A stretch of DNA of 64,000 bases from Nannocystis bainbridge (GTDB lineage Bacteria > Myxococcota_A > Polyangia > Nannocystales > Nannocystaceae), in contig NZ_JAQNDL010000003.1 of assembly GCF_028368995.1 (NCBI RefSeq), positions 248,001 to 312,000 on the forward strand. The letters are read 5' to 3'. A program made the translations under genes and the position numbers. Of this stretch, positions 33,257-42,772 are shown piece by piece (positions within the stretch are counted from its first letter, which is position 1; every line of letters begins with the position of its first letter). The notes beneath the pieces were generated by a model. The model searched no databases. It was given only the letters and a program-made list of their open reading frames with translations, and was not told the origin of the DNA.

Positions 33257-34446
33257 GGCGAACCCTCCAGGAACGCCGCGATCTCGCGCCCGAGCGCCGC
33301 CGGCACGCGGCGCTGACTGCTCGACAGCCGGGGCCGCAGCTCGGCCAGCAGACCCGCGTGGGCGAGCTCGCGGGCGACCTGCGCCGCTGCCAGATAGCTC
33401 CTCCCAGCCGCCTCGTGGGCCCCGCGCAGCTCCTCCAGCCGGCCGCGCCACTGCAATGCGTGCACGTGGCTGGGCGCGTCGGGGATCGCCATGGCGAGCC
33501 GCTGCGCGCCGTCATAAAAGGTCTCGGCGTCGGCGCTGCGGCCCTGCTCGAAGTACAGCCGCGCGAGGTTCTGCGTGACCGCGAGCAGCAGCAGCGCCGC
33601 CCCGGTCTTGCTCGCCGGCACCAGCGCGCGCTCGTACCACGTAACCGCTTCTCGGCTGTCCTTTCGGGCAGCCGCGACATCACCGAGCCCGCTCAGCGCC
33701 AGCGCCGAGAGCACCGGGTTCGCGGCCGCCTCGGCCCACGAGTAAAGCTCGCGGAAGCCGGCGATCGCCTGGTCGTGGCGCCCGCTCGCCGCGTCGATCG
33801 CCGCCGACTGCAGCAGCGCCTGGGCCCGCCGCTCCGGCGGCGCCTCCGGATCGCTGGCCTCCTCGGCGACGCCCGACGCCAGCGCCGTGAGCGAAAGATC
33901 GACCGCGAGCGCGCGACACAGCCGCGGCAGCTCGCCGAGCGCCGCAGTCGGCAACGCGTGCACGAAGATCCGCAGGCGATGGAACCACGGCGGAAAGCCC
34001 GGCTCCGCCGCGACCAGGCCGCGCATGAACGCCTGCGCCTCGGCCTCGTCCTCGACCGTCAGCGGGACGAGGATGACGACCAGTCGCGGAGGACATGTCC
34101 TTTTGGGCAGGACCCGATCGCGCGTGAACTCGAGCGTCGACCGCACCCGCGCGACCGCCGATCGCGACGGATCGGAGCACGCCGCCGGCAATGCCAGCGC
34201 AGCATCACCCGAACACGAGCGGGCGACCGCCAGGCACACCTCGGCGATCGTCGCCGCATAGGCATCGGCCGACACGAACGCGTGCGGGACCGGCAAGAAC
34301 ACGTCGGCCGACCCGGCCGCGAGCTCGTGCAGCGTCGCGTGCACCCACGGCAAGAACTCGTGCTCGGCCCGCAGCACGCACATACCGTGCTCGTGGCCGG
34401 TGATGAAGCCGGCGAGGTCTTGCCCGAGTCGCTGGAGCGTGCGCAT
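33253..34446 (-). CDS. TPR-containing protein of the VgrG effector operon
   Basis: 397 residues from ATG 34446-34444. The first 190 residues have no domain I recognise (an alpha/beta pattern, for example PPRLVVILVPLTVEDEAEAQ). Residues about 200-380 are tetratricopeptide-like helices (QALLQSAAIDAASGRHDQAI, LALSGLGDVAAARKDSREAV, QNLARLYFEQGRSADAETFY). It has no signal peptide. Lying between vgrG and the PAAR/RHS genes with a stop/start overlap, it occupies the place of the adaptor or chaperone (Tap/DUF4123, EagR) that loads effectors onto VgrG in other type VI operons, but it belongs to neither family as far as I can tell. A 14-bp unit (CATGTCCTTTTGGG) falls inside the gene at 34095. Confidence 0.7.
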   Translation of the reverse strand: MRTLQRLGQDLAGFITGHEHGMCVLRAEHEFLPWVHATLHELAAGSADVFLPVPHAFVSADAYAATIAEVCLAVARSCSGDAALALPAACSDPSRSAVARVRSTLEFTRDRVLPKRTCPPRLVVILVPLTVEDEAEAQAFMRGLVAAEPGFPPWFHRLRIFVHALPTAALGELPRLCRALAVDLSLTALASGVAEEASDPEAPPERRAQALLQSAAIDAASGRHDQAIAGFRELYSWAEAAANPVLSALALSGLGDVAAARKDSREAVTWYERALVPASKTGAALLLLAVTQNLARLYFEQGRSADAETFYDGAQRLAMAIPDAPSHVHALQWRGRLEELRGAHEAAGRSYLAAAQVARELAHAGLLAELRPRLSSSQRRVPAALGREIAAFLEGSP

Positions 34447-34452
34447 CGGGCC

Positions 34453-36741
34453 TCAGTTGATCTTGATCAGCGCGCCCGAGATCGTGTGCATCCCGATCGC
34501 CGAGCTCGTGATCTTCGGCCCCGAGATCGTTACGCCGTCGGCCTTGATCGTGATCGCGCTCGCGCCGACCTGCAGCGTGATCTCCTCGGCGCCGGTCAGC
34601 ACGATCTTCTTGCCCTGGACGTCGACCGTCTCGCTGCCCACGGAGATGGTGTTGACCGCGAGGATGTTGACAGCGTCGCTCGACGCCAGCGTCGCCTTCT
34701 CCTTGCTGCCCATCGTCAGCGTCGAGGTCGCCGACACCAGCGCCACCTCCTTCTTGCCGGACAGGCTCAGCCTGGCCGTCTGCGACGCCAGTGCCACGTC
34801 CTGCAGCGCCGTCAGGCTCATCGTCCGGGTCTTCGCCGTGATCGCCACCGCGGCCTGGGCCGTCGCCGTCAGGTCGGCGGTCTCGGCGGTCAGGCTGATC
34901 CCCGTCTTCGCCGTCAGGCCGATGTTCGCCGTCTGCGACGTGCCCGTGATCGCCTGCTTGACCGTCATCGTGTGCGTCCCGGACTCGACGGTGAGCGAGC
35001 TGTCGCCGGACTTCACCGTCACGCTGCGGTCTTGCTCGATCGTCGTCGTGCTCTTACCGGTGCTCACCGTCAGCGACTCGTCGCCCTCCGTCACCGTCAC
35101 GCTGCGGTCGCCGGTGATCGTGAACGTCTGGTTGCCGCCGACCGTGAACGTCTGATCGACCGTCACCGCGCGGCTGTTGTTGTTCAGCACGACCTCGTTG
35201 AGGTCCTTCTGCGCGTGGAAGAACACCTCCTCGGAGCCCTTGCGGTCCTCGAAGCGCAGCTCGTTGAAGCCGCCGCCGCCGGGCGAGCTCTCGGACTTGA
35301 TGGTGCTCTTGGTCTTCTCGTCGGGCAGCGGGTACGGGGTCGCGTTCTCGCCGTGGTACACGCGGCCGGTGACGATCGGCCGATCGGGGTCGCCCTCGAT
35401 GAAGTCGACCAGCACCTCGTGGCCGATCCGCGGGATGAACATCGCCCCCCAGCCCGCACCCGCCCAGCTCTGCGACACCCGCACCCAGCACGACGAGCGC
35501 TCGTCGTGCTGGCCCTGGCGATCCCAGTGGAACTGGACCAGCACACGGCCGTGCTCGTCGACGTGGATCTCCTCGCCCGCCGGACCGACCACCGTCGCCG
35601 ACTGCACGCCGCGCACGACCGGCCGCGGCGTCATCCGGGGCGGCCGCAGCGGCACCTGCTTGTCGACGCACACGAACTGGTTGCCGTAGTGGAACGAGCC
35701 CTCGGCCGCGTCCTCGTCGAGCGCCTGCGTCTGCGTGCCCTGGTGCGTCACCTGCATGAGCACGCGCGGGCCGTTGAGATCGGCGCGCCGGTGCCCCTCG
35801 ACCGCGAACACGTGACCCGGCACCAGGCGCATGCAGTCGCTCGCGCCCGACGCCTGGCGCCGCATCAACTGCAGCTCCTCGAGCCGGATCTTCGCCAACG
35901 CCTGGCCCTGGTGCGGCCCGCCGGCGCTCGGGTCCTGGAACTCGCCGGGATAGTCGTAGACCTCGAGGTCGACGTCCCGCTTGCCGCTCGCGTCGGCCTC
36001 GGTCTTCTGCGTCGGCTTGTGGAAGTTGAAGTCGCGCAGCGACACCTTGCCGGGCCGCACACGCTCGACCAGCCGCAACCCGCTGACGTGTTCGCGGTCG
36101 CGCAGCTCGCCGCTCTCGTGGTTCCACACCGCCGTCTCGCCGACGATCGGCGGGTGCGCCTGCGCGTGATCGGTGAGCACCATCGTCGCCCGCGACTCGC
36201 GGTGCTCGAAGAAATAGTGGATCCCGTCCTCCTCGAGCAGCCGACAGACGAACGCCAGGTCGCTCTCGCGGTACTGCACGCAGTAATTACGCGGCCCGTA
36301 GGCCGCAGCGAGCTCGAAGCGAAAGTCCTCGCGGCCGAGCCCGGCATCCTTGAACACCGCGGCGACCACCTCGGCCGTGGTCTTGTTCTGGAAGATCCGC
36401 GACCCCTGCCGGTGCAGCAGCCGCCACACCCGCGGCACCAGCACCAGCTCGTAGAGCTGATAGCGCCGTGAATCGCCGATGTACTCGACGCTGGCGATCT
36501 CGCCGTGGATCAGGCGCGGCGGCCCCAGCCCGTCGAGCTGCAGCGTCGCCGCCTTGCCGATCATCTGGGCGAGATCGAGCTCACCGCCGGCGAACTCGAC
36601 CGTGAATTCATAAAGCTCGCTGACGGCCTCGCGTCCGCTGAACCGGACCACCCGCGGCAGCTCGGCGACCCCGTCGACGACCAACGAGAACGGGGCTCGA
36701 CCGCCGAGCAGCGTCGAAACGACGTTGGACACGCTATTCAC
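34453..36741 (-). CDS. vgrG: Type VI secretion spike protein VgrG
   Basis: 762 residues from ATG 36741-36739. The gp27-like part (about 15-380) contains FSGREAVSELYEFTVEF, a NYCVQYRESDLAFVCRLLEE motif and HYFFEH. The OB-fold/gp5 part has VDEHGRVLVQFHWDRQG, CWVRVSQSWAG and GWGAMFIPRIGHEVLVDFIE. All are hallmark VgrG sequences. A Thr/Val-rich beta-prism needle follows (about 500-760) with short repeats such as GDRSVTVTEGDESLTV. This trimeric spike is loaded at the tip of the T6SS tube. It is the first gene of the operon ending with the RHS toxin and candidate immunity gene. No T6SS structural genes are in the window, so this is an orphan effector module. Confidence 0.95.
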   Translation of the reverse strand: MNSVSNVVSTLLGGRAPFSLVVDGVAELPRVVRFSGREAVSELYEFTVEFAGGELDLAQMIGKAATLQLDGLGPPRLIHGEIASVEYIGDSRRYQLYELVLVPRVWRLLHRQGSRIFQNKTTAEVVAAVFKDAGLGREDFRFELAAAYGPRNYCVQYRESDLAFVCRLLEEDGIHYFFEHRESRATMVLTDHAQAHPPIVGETAVWNHESGELRDREHVSGLRLVERVRPGKVSLRDFNFHKPTQKTEADASGKRDVDLEVYDYPGEFQDPSAGGPHQGQALAKIRLEELQLMRRQASGASDCMRLVPGHVFAVEGHRRADLNGPRVLMQVTHQGTQTQALDEDAAEGSFHYGNQFVCVDKQVPLRPPRMTPRPVVRGVQSATVVGPAGEEIHVDEHGRVLVQFHWDRQGQHDERSSCWVRVSQSWAGAGWGAMFIPRIGHEVLVDFIEGDPDRPIVTGRVYHGENATPYPLPDEKTKSTIKSESSPGGGGFNELRFEDRKGSEEVFFHAQKDLNEVVLNNNSRAVTVDQTFTVGGNQTFTITGDRSVTVTEGDESLTVSTGKSTTTIEQDRSVTVKSGDSSLTVESGTHTMTVKQAITGTSQTANIGLTAKTGISLTAETADLTATAQAAVAITAKTRTMSLTALQDVALASQTARLSLSGKKEVALVSATSTLTMGSKEKATLASSDAVNILAVNTISVGSETVDVQGKKIVLTGAEEITLQVGASAITIKADGVTISGPKITSSAIGMHTISGALIKIN

Positions 36742-37421
36742 GGCGAATACCCCTACCGCGCATCATGCTTCGGCCTTCGACCCCATCGAACTCTTTTAAG
36801 AAGATACGCCCGGACGGACCGGGAATGCAACGAGTTTGCGGCGACGAAACGACGATTTGCGGAAAGCATGGAGGACCCCAACGAGAGTTGGGTAGCGCAT
36901 GAGCGCGCACGCCCGACTCGCAATGCCTGTACGAGCGCGTGCGAGCATGCGATCCGCGGTCCCCGCCGGCGAGATGCGTCGTGAGCGAGACCGCCCGCCG
37001 CCCCCGCGTGCCCCTCGCCGCAGCCCCGACAAGGATCGCGGCTGAGCCGCCGCCGTGCAGTCCCGATGCTTTGAGGGTCGCACGGCGACTCCCTGCAATC
37101 GCCCATCGCAATGGCCTGATCGTCACTGCGACGATTGCATCGATTCGTCCGATGAGCAGGGGCAATCCATGGCATTTCGCACCGTACGCCCAGCCCCTCA
37201 TCGCCCGCACCGAGACCACGCTCCCAGGGACACGGATCGTCGCCGAGCGGTTCGGCAACCTCAAGAGCTACCCGGACCCCGGACCCCGGACCGCCCCGGA
37301 CCCGCGAGGCGAGGCCTCCTCGCCGCATATCCGGAGATCCCCGCAGACTTCACGGCGACCCTCGTGGCGCTCGCGAATCAGTCCACGGTTGCGTGCCTCG
37401 GCGAGGCTGGCGTACGTTCGC
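36742..37421. other. 680-base intergenic region
   Basis: This divergent gap carries the promoters of vgrG (minus) and of the lipoprotein gene at 37422 (plus). The part near vgrG (36742-36960) is less G+C-rich than average. Near 37275 there is a short run of GGACCCC-type repeats. Open frames on both strands are fragmentary and compositionally poor, so I support no gene here. Confidence 0.4.
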
Positions 37422-38513
37422 ATGATGCGAAAGCTCTGGACTCCTCTGCTCTGTATCCTCGCCTGCGGCGGTGAGGAGCCCGCCGCCAGCGACGGGACCT
37501 CCACCGGCTCCACCGCCACCACCACGACCTCCGGCACGGCCGCGACCACGACCGAAGGCCCCACCACCCCCACCTCGACCAGCACCACCGCTCCGGAGCC
37601 GCTCACGACGACCAGCACCACCGCTCCGGAGCCGCTCACGACGACCAGCTCCACCTCGACGACCGACGGCTCCACCACCGCCGACACCACCACCGGCGTG
37701 CAGGAGTGCGTCGGCGAGCTCCCGGCCCACTGGATCGACGGGACCGACTGCGGCAGCGAGACGCAGGTCCAGATCCATCAATACTCCGCCGACACCTGGA
37801 TCCTCCGCCAGTCGCTGTGCACCAGCTTCGAGGGCCCCTTCATGATGCTGCTGTTCGGCTCGGAGCGCGCGCTCCTGCTCGACACCGGCGACGGCGACAT
37901 CCCGATCGACGACATCGTCCACGACCTCGTCGACGACTGGTCCCAGGCCCACGGCGGCGCCCCGATCGAGCTCATCGTCGGCAACACCCACGCCCACGGC
38001 GACCACGTCGCCGGCAACAACAGCTTCGTCGGCGACGCCGGCACCACGATCATCGGCATCGGCGAGGCCGCCGTCCGCCAGTTCTTCGGCATCGACGGCT
38101 GGCCCGAGCAGATCGTCCAGTACGACCTCGGCGGTCGCGTCCTCGACATCGTCCCGCTGCCCGGCCACGAGAAGGCCCATATCGCCGTCTACGACCCCGC
38201 CACCGGCGTCGTCTTCACCGGCGACACCCTCTACCCCGGCCGCCTCTACATCGCGGACTTCCCGACCTACGTCGCCAGCGTCGGCCGCCTCGTCGACCAC
38301 CTCGCCGACAAGGAGGTCTGCCGCGTCCTCGGCGCTCACATCGAAATGACCAACACCCCCGGCGAGGACTTCGATTTCATGCAGCCCTCACACCCCGACG
38401 AGCACCCGCTCGAGCTCGACCTGGCCCACCTGATCGAGCTGCGCGACGCCGTCGAGGCCATGCAGGAACCGATGATCGAGGTCCACGACGACTTCATCGT
38501 CTACCCGCTGTGA
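37422..38513 (+). CDS. Metallo-beta-lactamase-fold lipoprotein
   Basis: 363 residues from ATG 37422 (a second ATG follows directly); the start opens on MMRKLWTPLLCILACGG, a lipoprotein signal. A Thr-rich linker of about 75 residues includes an exact 33-base duplication. The catalytic domain (about 105-345) has the dinuclear metal site NTHAHGDHVAG (HxHxDH), the following histidine in LPGHEKAH, the aspartate in FTGDTLYPG and a late histidine in LGAHIEM. This is the pattern of hydrolases such as glyoxalase II-like enzymes and class B lactamases. The substrate is unknown; a periplasmic or surface hydrolase is likely. It is convergent with the FG-GAP lipoprotein. Confidence 0.9.
   Translation: MMRKLWTPLLCILACGGEEPAASDGTSTGSTATTTTSGTAATTTEGPTTPTSTSTTAPEPLTTTSTTAPEPLTTTSSTSTTDGSTTADTTTGVQECVGELPAHWIDGTDCGSETQVQIHQYSADTWILRQSLCTSFEGPFMMLLFGSERALLLDTGDGDIPIDDIVHDLVDDWSQAHGGAPIELIVGNTHAHGDHVAGNNSFVGDAGTTIIGIGEAAVRQFFGIDGWPEQIVQYDLGGRVLDIVPLPGHEKAHIAVYDPATGVVFTGDTLYPGRLYIADFPTYVASVGRLVDHLADKEVCRVLGAHIEMTNTPGEDFDFMQPSHPDEHPLELDLAHLIELRDAVEAMQEPMIEVHDDFIVYPL
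37584..37649 (+). repeat. Exact 33-base tandem duplication in a lipoprotein linker
   Basis: Two identical 33-base copies (37584-37616 and 37617-37649) encode TTAPEPLTTTS twice. The length is a multiple of three, so the frame is kept. Identity at the nucleotide level points to a recent duplication, and shows how the Thr-rich linkers of these lipoproteins can grow. Confidence 0.85.
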
Positions 38514-38613
38514 GCCGCGAAAATCGATAGACGACGCCGCGTGATCCTCCCTCGCGGCCGAAGCGACGAGGCAGTGTTTCGCGGCGGAGTCGTATCGACG
38601 CTCGGCCCGCGAA

Positions 38614-40362
38614 TCACTGCGGCGGGATGCACACCTCGCCGCCCGCGGCGATCTGCGCCTGCGTGCGGTAAGTGTTGAGCTTCTCCCAGTGCGGCGGCTC
38701 GAATTGCGGGATGGTCCCGTCCTCGCGCACATTGGTCACGTGGTAGGTGTGCTGATTCCAGATCCGCCGCCCCTGGACCCACCGGTCCTGGACATCGCGC
38801 ACCGCCTGGACCGTGAACGGCACCACCCCGCCGTTGAGCAGCGTGTTCGACACCACCAGGATCTCCGACGAACCGTCGTTGTCGATGTCGGCGACCACCG
38901 GATACTCGATGATCGTGCCCGACAGGTGCGGCGTATCCATCAACGGCGAGCCCATCTCGTCGAACACCCACACCGTGTGCTCGTCGGCGTAGATCGCCTG
39001 GGCCTTGCCGCCGCCGATGAAGTCGAACGCCGTGCCGCCGGCCTGGCCGCTCTGATCGATCACCATCGCCTGCCACAGCAGCGACTGGTCGGTCTCGTAG
39101 ACCCCGTAGAAGTTGGGCGCGCTGATCCCGAACTCGGGCTGGCCGTCGCCGTCGAGGTCGTGGATGTTGATCGGGCGGCTCAGGTCGTTCTGGCCGTTGG
39201 GCGTGAAGCTCCACGTCAGCGTCCCGTCGTGCTGGCGCAGCTCGATCTTGTTGTCGAGCGCGAGCAGGACCTCCGGCTGCGGGTCACCGTCGAGGTTGGC
39301 GACCTGCGGGAAGATCCACCCGAACTGATTGGTGTCGTACCACGTGCTGCCGTCGGCCCGGAACGCCGCGCCGCCGACCAGCACCTCGAGGCCCGGCTGG
39401 CCGTCGAGGTCGGCCACCGCCGACGCGTTGTACGACGAATCGTTGCCGCGGCTCCACACCTCGATACCGTTGTGGTCATACAATTTGCCGCCGGCGATGA
39501 TCTCGACGTCGCCGTCCTGATCGATGTCGGCCAGCGCGATCGCCCCCGACTGCGCCCCGCCCCAGTTGGTGTTGCTCTTCCACTTGACCTGGCCGTCGTG
39601 CTCGAACGCGATGAGGCGCCCACCAGCGCCCGGCTCCATGGCGACGATCTCGGCGATGCCGTCGCCGTCGATGTCGCCGGCCGCCGGCGTGCCGCCGAAC
39701 TGCACCAGCTCCGACGCGTAGAAGTGGACCGCCCCGGTCGCGCCGTCGAGCACGTAGAGCCGCGACGGCGGCACGTCCGAGAGCTGGTCCGGGCCGGCGA
39801 CGACCACCACGTCGGGGATGTCGCAAAGATCGATCTCACCGTCGCCGTTGTCGTCGGTCAGGTTGATGACGAGCGGCATGACGATGCAGTTCTCGAACCC
39901 CGGCGGGCCGGTGAACGTCCACTGCGCCTCGGGCTCGAACGCATCCGGCGGGGCCTTGTCGGTGCAATCACCGATCGCATCCATGTCGTCGACGACCTTG
40001 CACGACGACGGCGGCGCGCCGAAGTCCGGATCTACCGCCATGTCGAACTTGACCGCGTCGGTCGCCGAGACGTCGGTGGTCGAGCTGGTGCCCGCGGACG
40101 TGTCGGTGGTGTCGGTGGTGCCGGTCATCGTCCCGCTCATCGTCCCCGGCGTGCCCGTCGAGGTCTCGCTGTCGCTGTCCGAACCGCCCTCCGTCGGCGC
40201 CGTCGAGGTCGGCGTCACCGTGGTCGGACCGGGGCTCGTCGTGCTCACCGTCGTCGTCGCCGACGCGCCCGCCGTCGCCTGGCTGTCGTCGCCACAGCCG
40301 GTGAAGACGAGCGCGAGCGAACCGGTGGCGAGGGCGTGAACGACGGACGTGCGGGTGGACAT
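38614..40362 (-). CDS. FG-GAP/VCBS-repeat lipoprotein
   Basis: 582 residues from ATG 40362-40360, opening on a signal peptide with lipobox VFTGC (residues about 16-20). A Thr/Ser-rich linker precedes an integrin-alpha-like propeller. Calcium-loop motifs recur: DDNGDGEIDLCDIPDVVVV, AAGDIDGDGIAEIVAM, ALADIDQDGDVEIIAG, NLDGDPQPEVLLA, DLDGDGQPEFGIS and DIDNDGSSEILVVSN. The last 60 residues contain RIWNQHTYHVTNVREDG, a conserved C-terminal motif of this type of secreted protein. It is expected to be a lipid-anchored, calcium-binding surface protein. It is divergent from the M23-like lipoprotein. Confidence 0.9.
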   Translation of the reverse strand: MSTRTSVVHALATGSLALVFTGCGDDSQATAGASATTTVSTTSPGPTTVTPTSTAPTEGGSDSDSETSTGTPGTMSGTMTGTTDTTDTSAGTSSTTDVSATDAVKFDMAVDPDFGAPPSSCKVVDDMDAIGDCTDKAPPDAFEPEAQWTFTGPPGFENCIVMPLVINLTDDNGDGEIDLCDIPDVVVVAGPDQLSDVPPSRLYVLDGATGAVHFYASELVQFGGTPAAGDIDGDGIAEIVAMEPGAGGRLIAFEHDGQVKWKSNTNWGGAQSGAIALADIDQDGDVEIIAGGKLYDHNGIEVWSRGNDSSYNASAVADLDGQPGLEVLVGGAAFRADGSTWYDTNQFGWIFPQVANLDGDPQPEVLLALDNKIELRQHDGTLTWSFTPNGQNDLSRPINIHDLDGDGQPEFGISAPNFYGVYETDQSLLWQAMVIDQSGQAGGTAFDFIGGGKAQAIYADEHTVWVFDEMGSPLMDTPHLSGTIIEYPVVADIDNDGSSEILVVSNTLLNGGVVPFTVQAVRDVQDRWVQGRRIWNQHTYHVTNVREDGTIPQFEPPHWEKLNTYRTQAQIAAGGEVCIPPQ

Positions 40363-40728
40363 CGCCGGCCATCGTACACCACGCCGCGCCCCTCGCGGTC
40401 CGCGCTCGCGGCCTCGCACGAAGCGCGCGCGCGAACCGTGGCCTGTCCTCGCCGGCGGATCCCTCCGTGAGCGGTCGCCCTCGCGTGAACCGCTGCACGA
40501 TGGGTTCGTCTTCGCCCCCGCGCGGCGCTCGAACCCGAGCGACGACGTGTGCCGCGATACTGCCCGGCCCGCTCTTGCGCGAATCCGCCGGCGACATCGC
40601 TCCCGGCCCCATGGGGGCCCCATGGGGCCCCATGGGGCTACGCCCGCGTTTTTCGGCCAGCTCAGCGGGGGCCATCCGCGAATCTCCACGCGATTTCATG
40701 GGTGCGGAGCTTGCTATGGCGAGCGCAG
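40363..40728. repeat. 366-base divergent gap with tandem CCCCATGGGG palindromes
   Basis: Between the divergent FG-GAP and M23-like genes lies a run of three overlapping palindromes of the core CCCCATGGGG at about 40607-40638, with a period of 11-12 bases. It could form alternative hairpins or be a binding site for a dimeric protein. A unit like CCTGTCCTCGCCGG occurs at about 40442. The rest shows no clear promoter element. Confidence 0.6.
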
Positions 40729-42735
40729 ATGCTTTCATCGATCCGTCTATGCGCTTTGCACATTCATCGGAGCACGCTGCTCGCAATCATCCTCGGTATG
40801 GGCGCGACCGCCTGTGAGATCGAGGGTCAGGAGCTGCTGGCGGAGGACGACCTCCAGATCGACACCGACGCCGCCGGGCTCCACGCCGACCTCGCGCTCG
40901 AGGACGCCGTCGAGCCGCAGGCCGCGGGCAGCTACCCGACCTGGCAGGTGTTGGCCCCGTTCCGCCTCGACGACCTCAAGCCCAACCATTACCCGACGAT
41001 CTTTGCGAACGCCGACAAGTGGCACGACATCGTCATCAACCGCTACGACGGCGGCTGGACCGGGCAGCGGCCCGGGCTGACCGGCGAGACCAACAGCCTG
41101 GGCTGGGGCGTGCCGGTCTACGCCGGCGTCGACGGCGAGGTGATGAGCTGCTGGCGCACTGCCCCGTACGACGCGGCCTACGTCGACGTGCAGCACAAAC
41201 TGGCGATCGGCGGCAACTTCATCACCATCAAGACCAGCGACGGCAAGTGGTTGTACTACGCCCACCTGGACACCAACTCGATCCCCGCCGAACTGTGCCC
41301 GAATGTGAGCACCAACGGCGGCTACCTTCAGGTTTGTGACAAGCCGAACGAGCCCTGGGACTGCGAGGTGTGCGACGACAACGGCGGCAAGCAGTGCTCC
41401 CTGGTCGAGACGTACATCCCGGCGGGCAGCCGGCCGCAGGTGCACGCGGGCCAGTTCATCGGCCGGACGGGCGCGATCGGCAACGCCGCCATGGCGCACC
41501 TGCACATGGGCGCGGGCACCATCAACACCGTCGGCGGCATCGATCGCATGGTCCAGACCGACCTTCACATCACCTTCGAGCACAGCTGGCACGCGCCCGG
41601 GCCCGGCGAGTCGCCGCCGATCGCCTGGACGGCCTCCTCGGGCATGAGCCTCCCCAACGCAGTGACCACCGATCACACCCTGATGTGGTTCGGCGGCAAG
41701 CGCGAGGAGACCTACTCGGGCACCTACCGGCTGGCCAAGTACGGCGGCGGCGTGGGCACCGACCTCCTGTGCCACGACACCGACAGCGGCAACCTTTACA
41801 CCGACGGCGATGACTCCCCGGTCAAGTTCGGCGGCACCAACTGGTCGCGCACGGCCAACTTCTGCAAGGGCGATTCGCAGCGGCTGCTCACCGGCGATTT
41901 CGACGGCGACACGCGGTCGGACCTGCTGTGCCACGATCTCGAGACGGGCATCATCCAGATCGACTACGGCGCCTTCAACACGGTCTCCGGCAACACCGAG
42001 TTCAACGGCGTCAATTTCACCAGCGTGAACGGGTGGTGCAACGGCGACACCCAGCAGCTCATCGTCGGCAACTTCGACGACGACACCAAGGACGACCTGC
42101 TGTGCCACGATCACGCCGACGGCCGCCGCTGGCTCGACCGCGCGAATGACGGGTTCGCCGGCACCAATCATTCGTTCGGGACCGGTTGGTGCTTCGGTCA
42201 CTTCGAGCGGCTGCACGTCGGCCGCTTCGACACGACCTCGGCCGGCGACGACCTGCTGTGCCACAACACCTCCACCGGCGCGATCCAGATCGACGCCACC
42301 CCCAGCAACGCCCAGATCGCCCTCGGCACGCCGATCTTCGGCGCCACCGACCAGACCACCGGCCCGTGGTGCTACGCCCGCGGCCAGCGGCTGTTCGCCG
42401 GCGATTTCCTGACCGGCTCGTGGCTCGACGAGCTGGTCTGCCACGACAGCGACACCGGCAAGACCTTCATCAACGTCCCGACCTCGAACGCCAGCTATCC
42501 CGGGACTTCCTCGGTCGGCGCGGTGAGCGGGTTCTGCACCGGCCCGTACGAGCGCCTCAAGGTCGGCGACATCGACGGCGACAACGCCGACGATTTGCTG
42601 TGCTTCGACCGGGTCACCGGCGAGCGCTCGATCGACTACGCCGCCTGGGAGAACAGCGTCGGCGGCGTGTTCGGCGGGGTCGACTGGACCTCGACCGGCG
42701 CCTGGTGCCACGACCCCGATCAGTCGCTCCACTGA
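40729..42735 (+). CDS. Lipoprotein with a degenerate M23 (LytM-like) domain and CHD repeats
   Basis: 668 residues from ATG 40729; the leader ends in the lipobox GATAC. Residues about 65-290 follow the M23 fold (WGVPVYAGVDGEVMSCW, DGKWLYYAHLD, FIGRTGAIGNAAMAHLHMG). The HxH pair is kept, but the HxxxD zinc ligands expected before VPVYAGVDG are missing, so peptidoglycan cleavage is doubtful and binding may remain. The C-terminal 350 residues hold six FG-GAP-like repeats, each with DLLCHDxxTGxxxID and a partner GWCNGD/FCKGD segment, with conserved cysteines suggesting one disulfide per blade. It is probably a surface protein. It is convergent with the FHA regulator. Confidence 0.85.
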   Translation: MLSSIRLCALHIHRSTLLAIILGMGATACEIEGQELLAEDDLQIDTDAAGLHADLALEDAVEPQAAGSYPTWQVLAPFRLDDLKPNHYPTIFANADKWHDIVINRYDGGWTGQRPGLTGETNSLGWGVPVYAGVDGEVMSCWRTAPYDAAYVDVQHKLAIGGNFITIKTSDGKWLYYAHLDTNSIPAELCPNVSTNGGYLQVCDKPNEPWDCEVCDDNGGKQCSLVETYIPAGSRPQVHAGQFIGRTGAIGNAAMAHLHMGAGTINTVGGIDRMVQTDLHITFEHSWHAPGPGESPPIAWTASSGMSLPNAVTTDHTLMWFGGKREETYSGTYRLAKYGGGVGTDLLCHDTDSGNLYTDGDDSPVKFGGTNWSRTANFCKGDSQRLLTGDFDGDTRSDLLCHDLETGIIQIDYGAFNTVSGNTEFNGVNFTSVNGWCNGDTQQLIVGNFDDDTKDDLLCHDHADGRRWLDRANDGFAGTNHSFGTGWCFGHFERLHVGRFDTTSAGDDLLCHNTSTGAIQIDATPSNAQIALGTPIFGATDQTTGPWCYARGQRLFAGDFLTGSWLDELVCHDSDTGKTFINVPTSNASYPGTSSVGAVSGFCTGPYERLKVGDIDGDNADDLLCFDRVTGERSIDYAAWENSVGGVFGGVDWTSTGAWCHDPDQSLH

Positions 42736-42772
42736 TCGGGCACCGACGCGCGGGCCTGGTCTGCGCGTCGAA

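Noticed and set aside
36796..37098. Possible relic of an RHS toxin tip upstream of vgrG (MRYPTLVG resembles MPHPTLIG of the toxin)
   Set aside because: The similarity is limited to about eight residues and 20-odd bases, with nothing matching on either side; probably chance.
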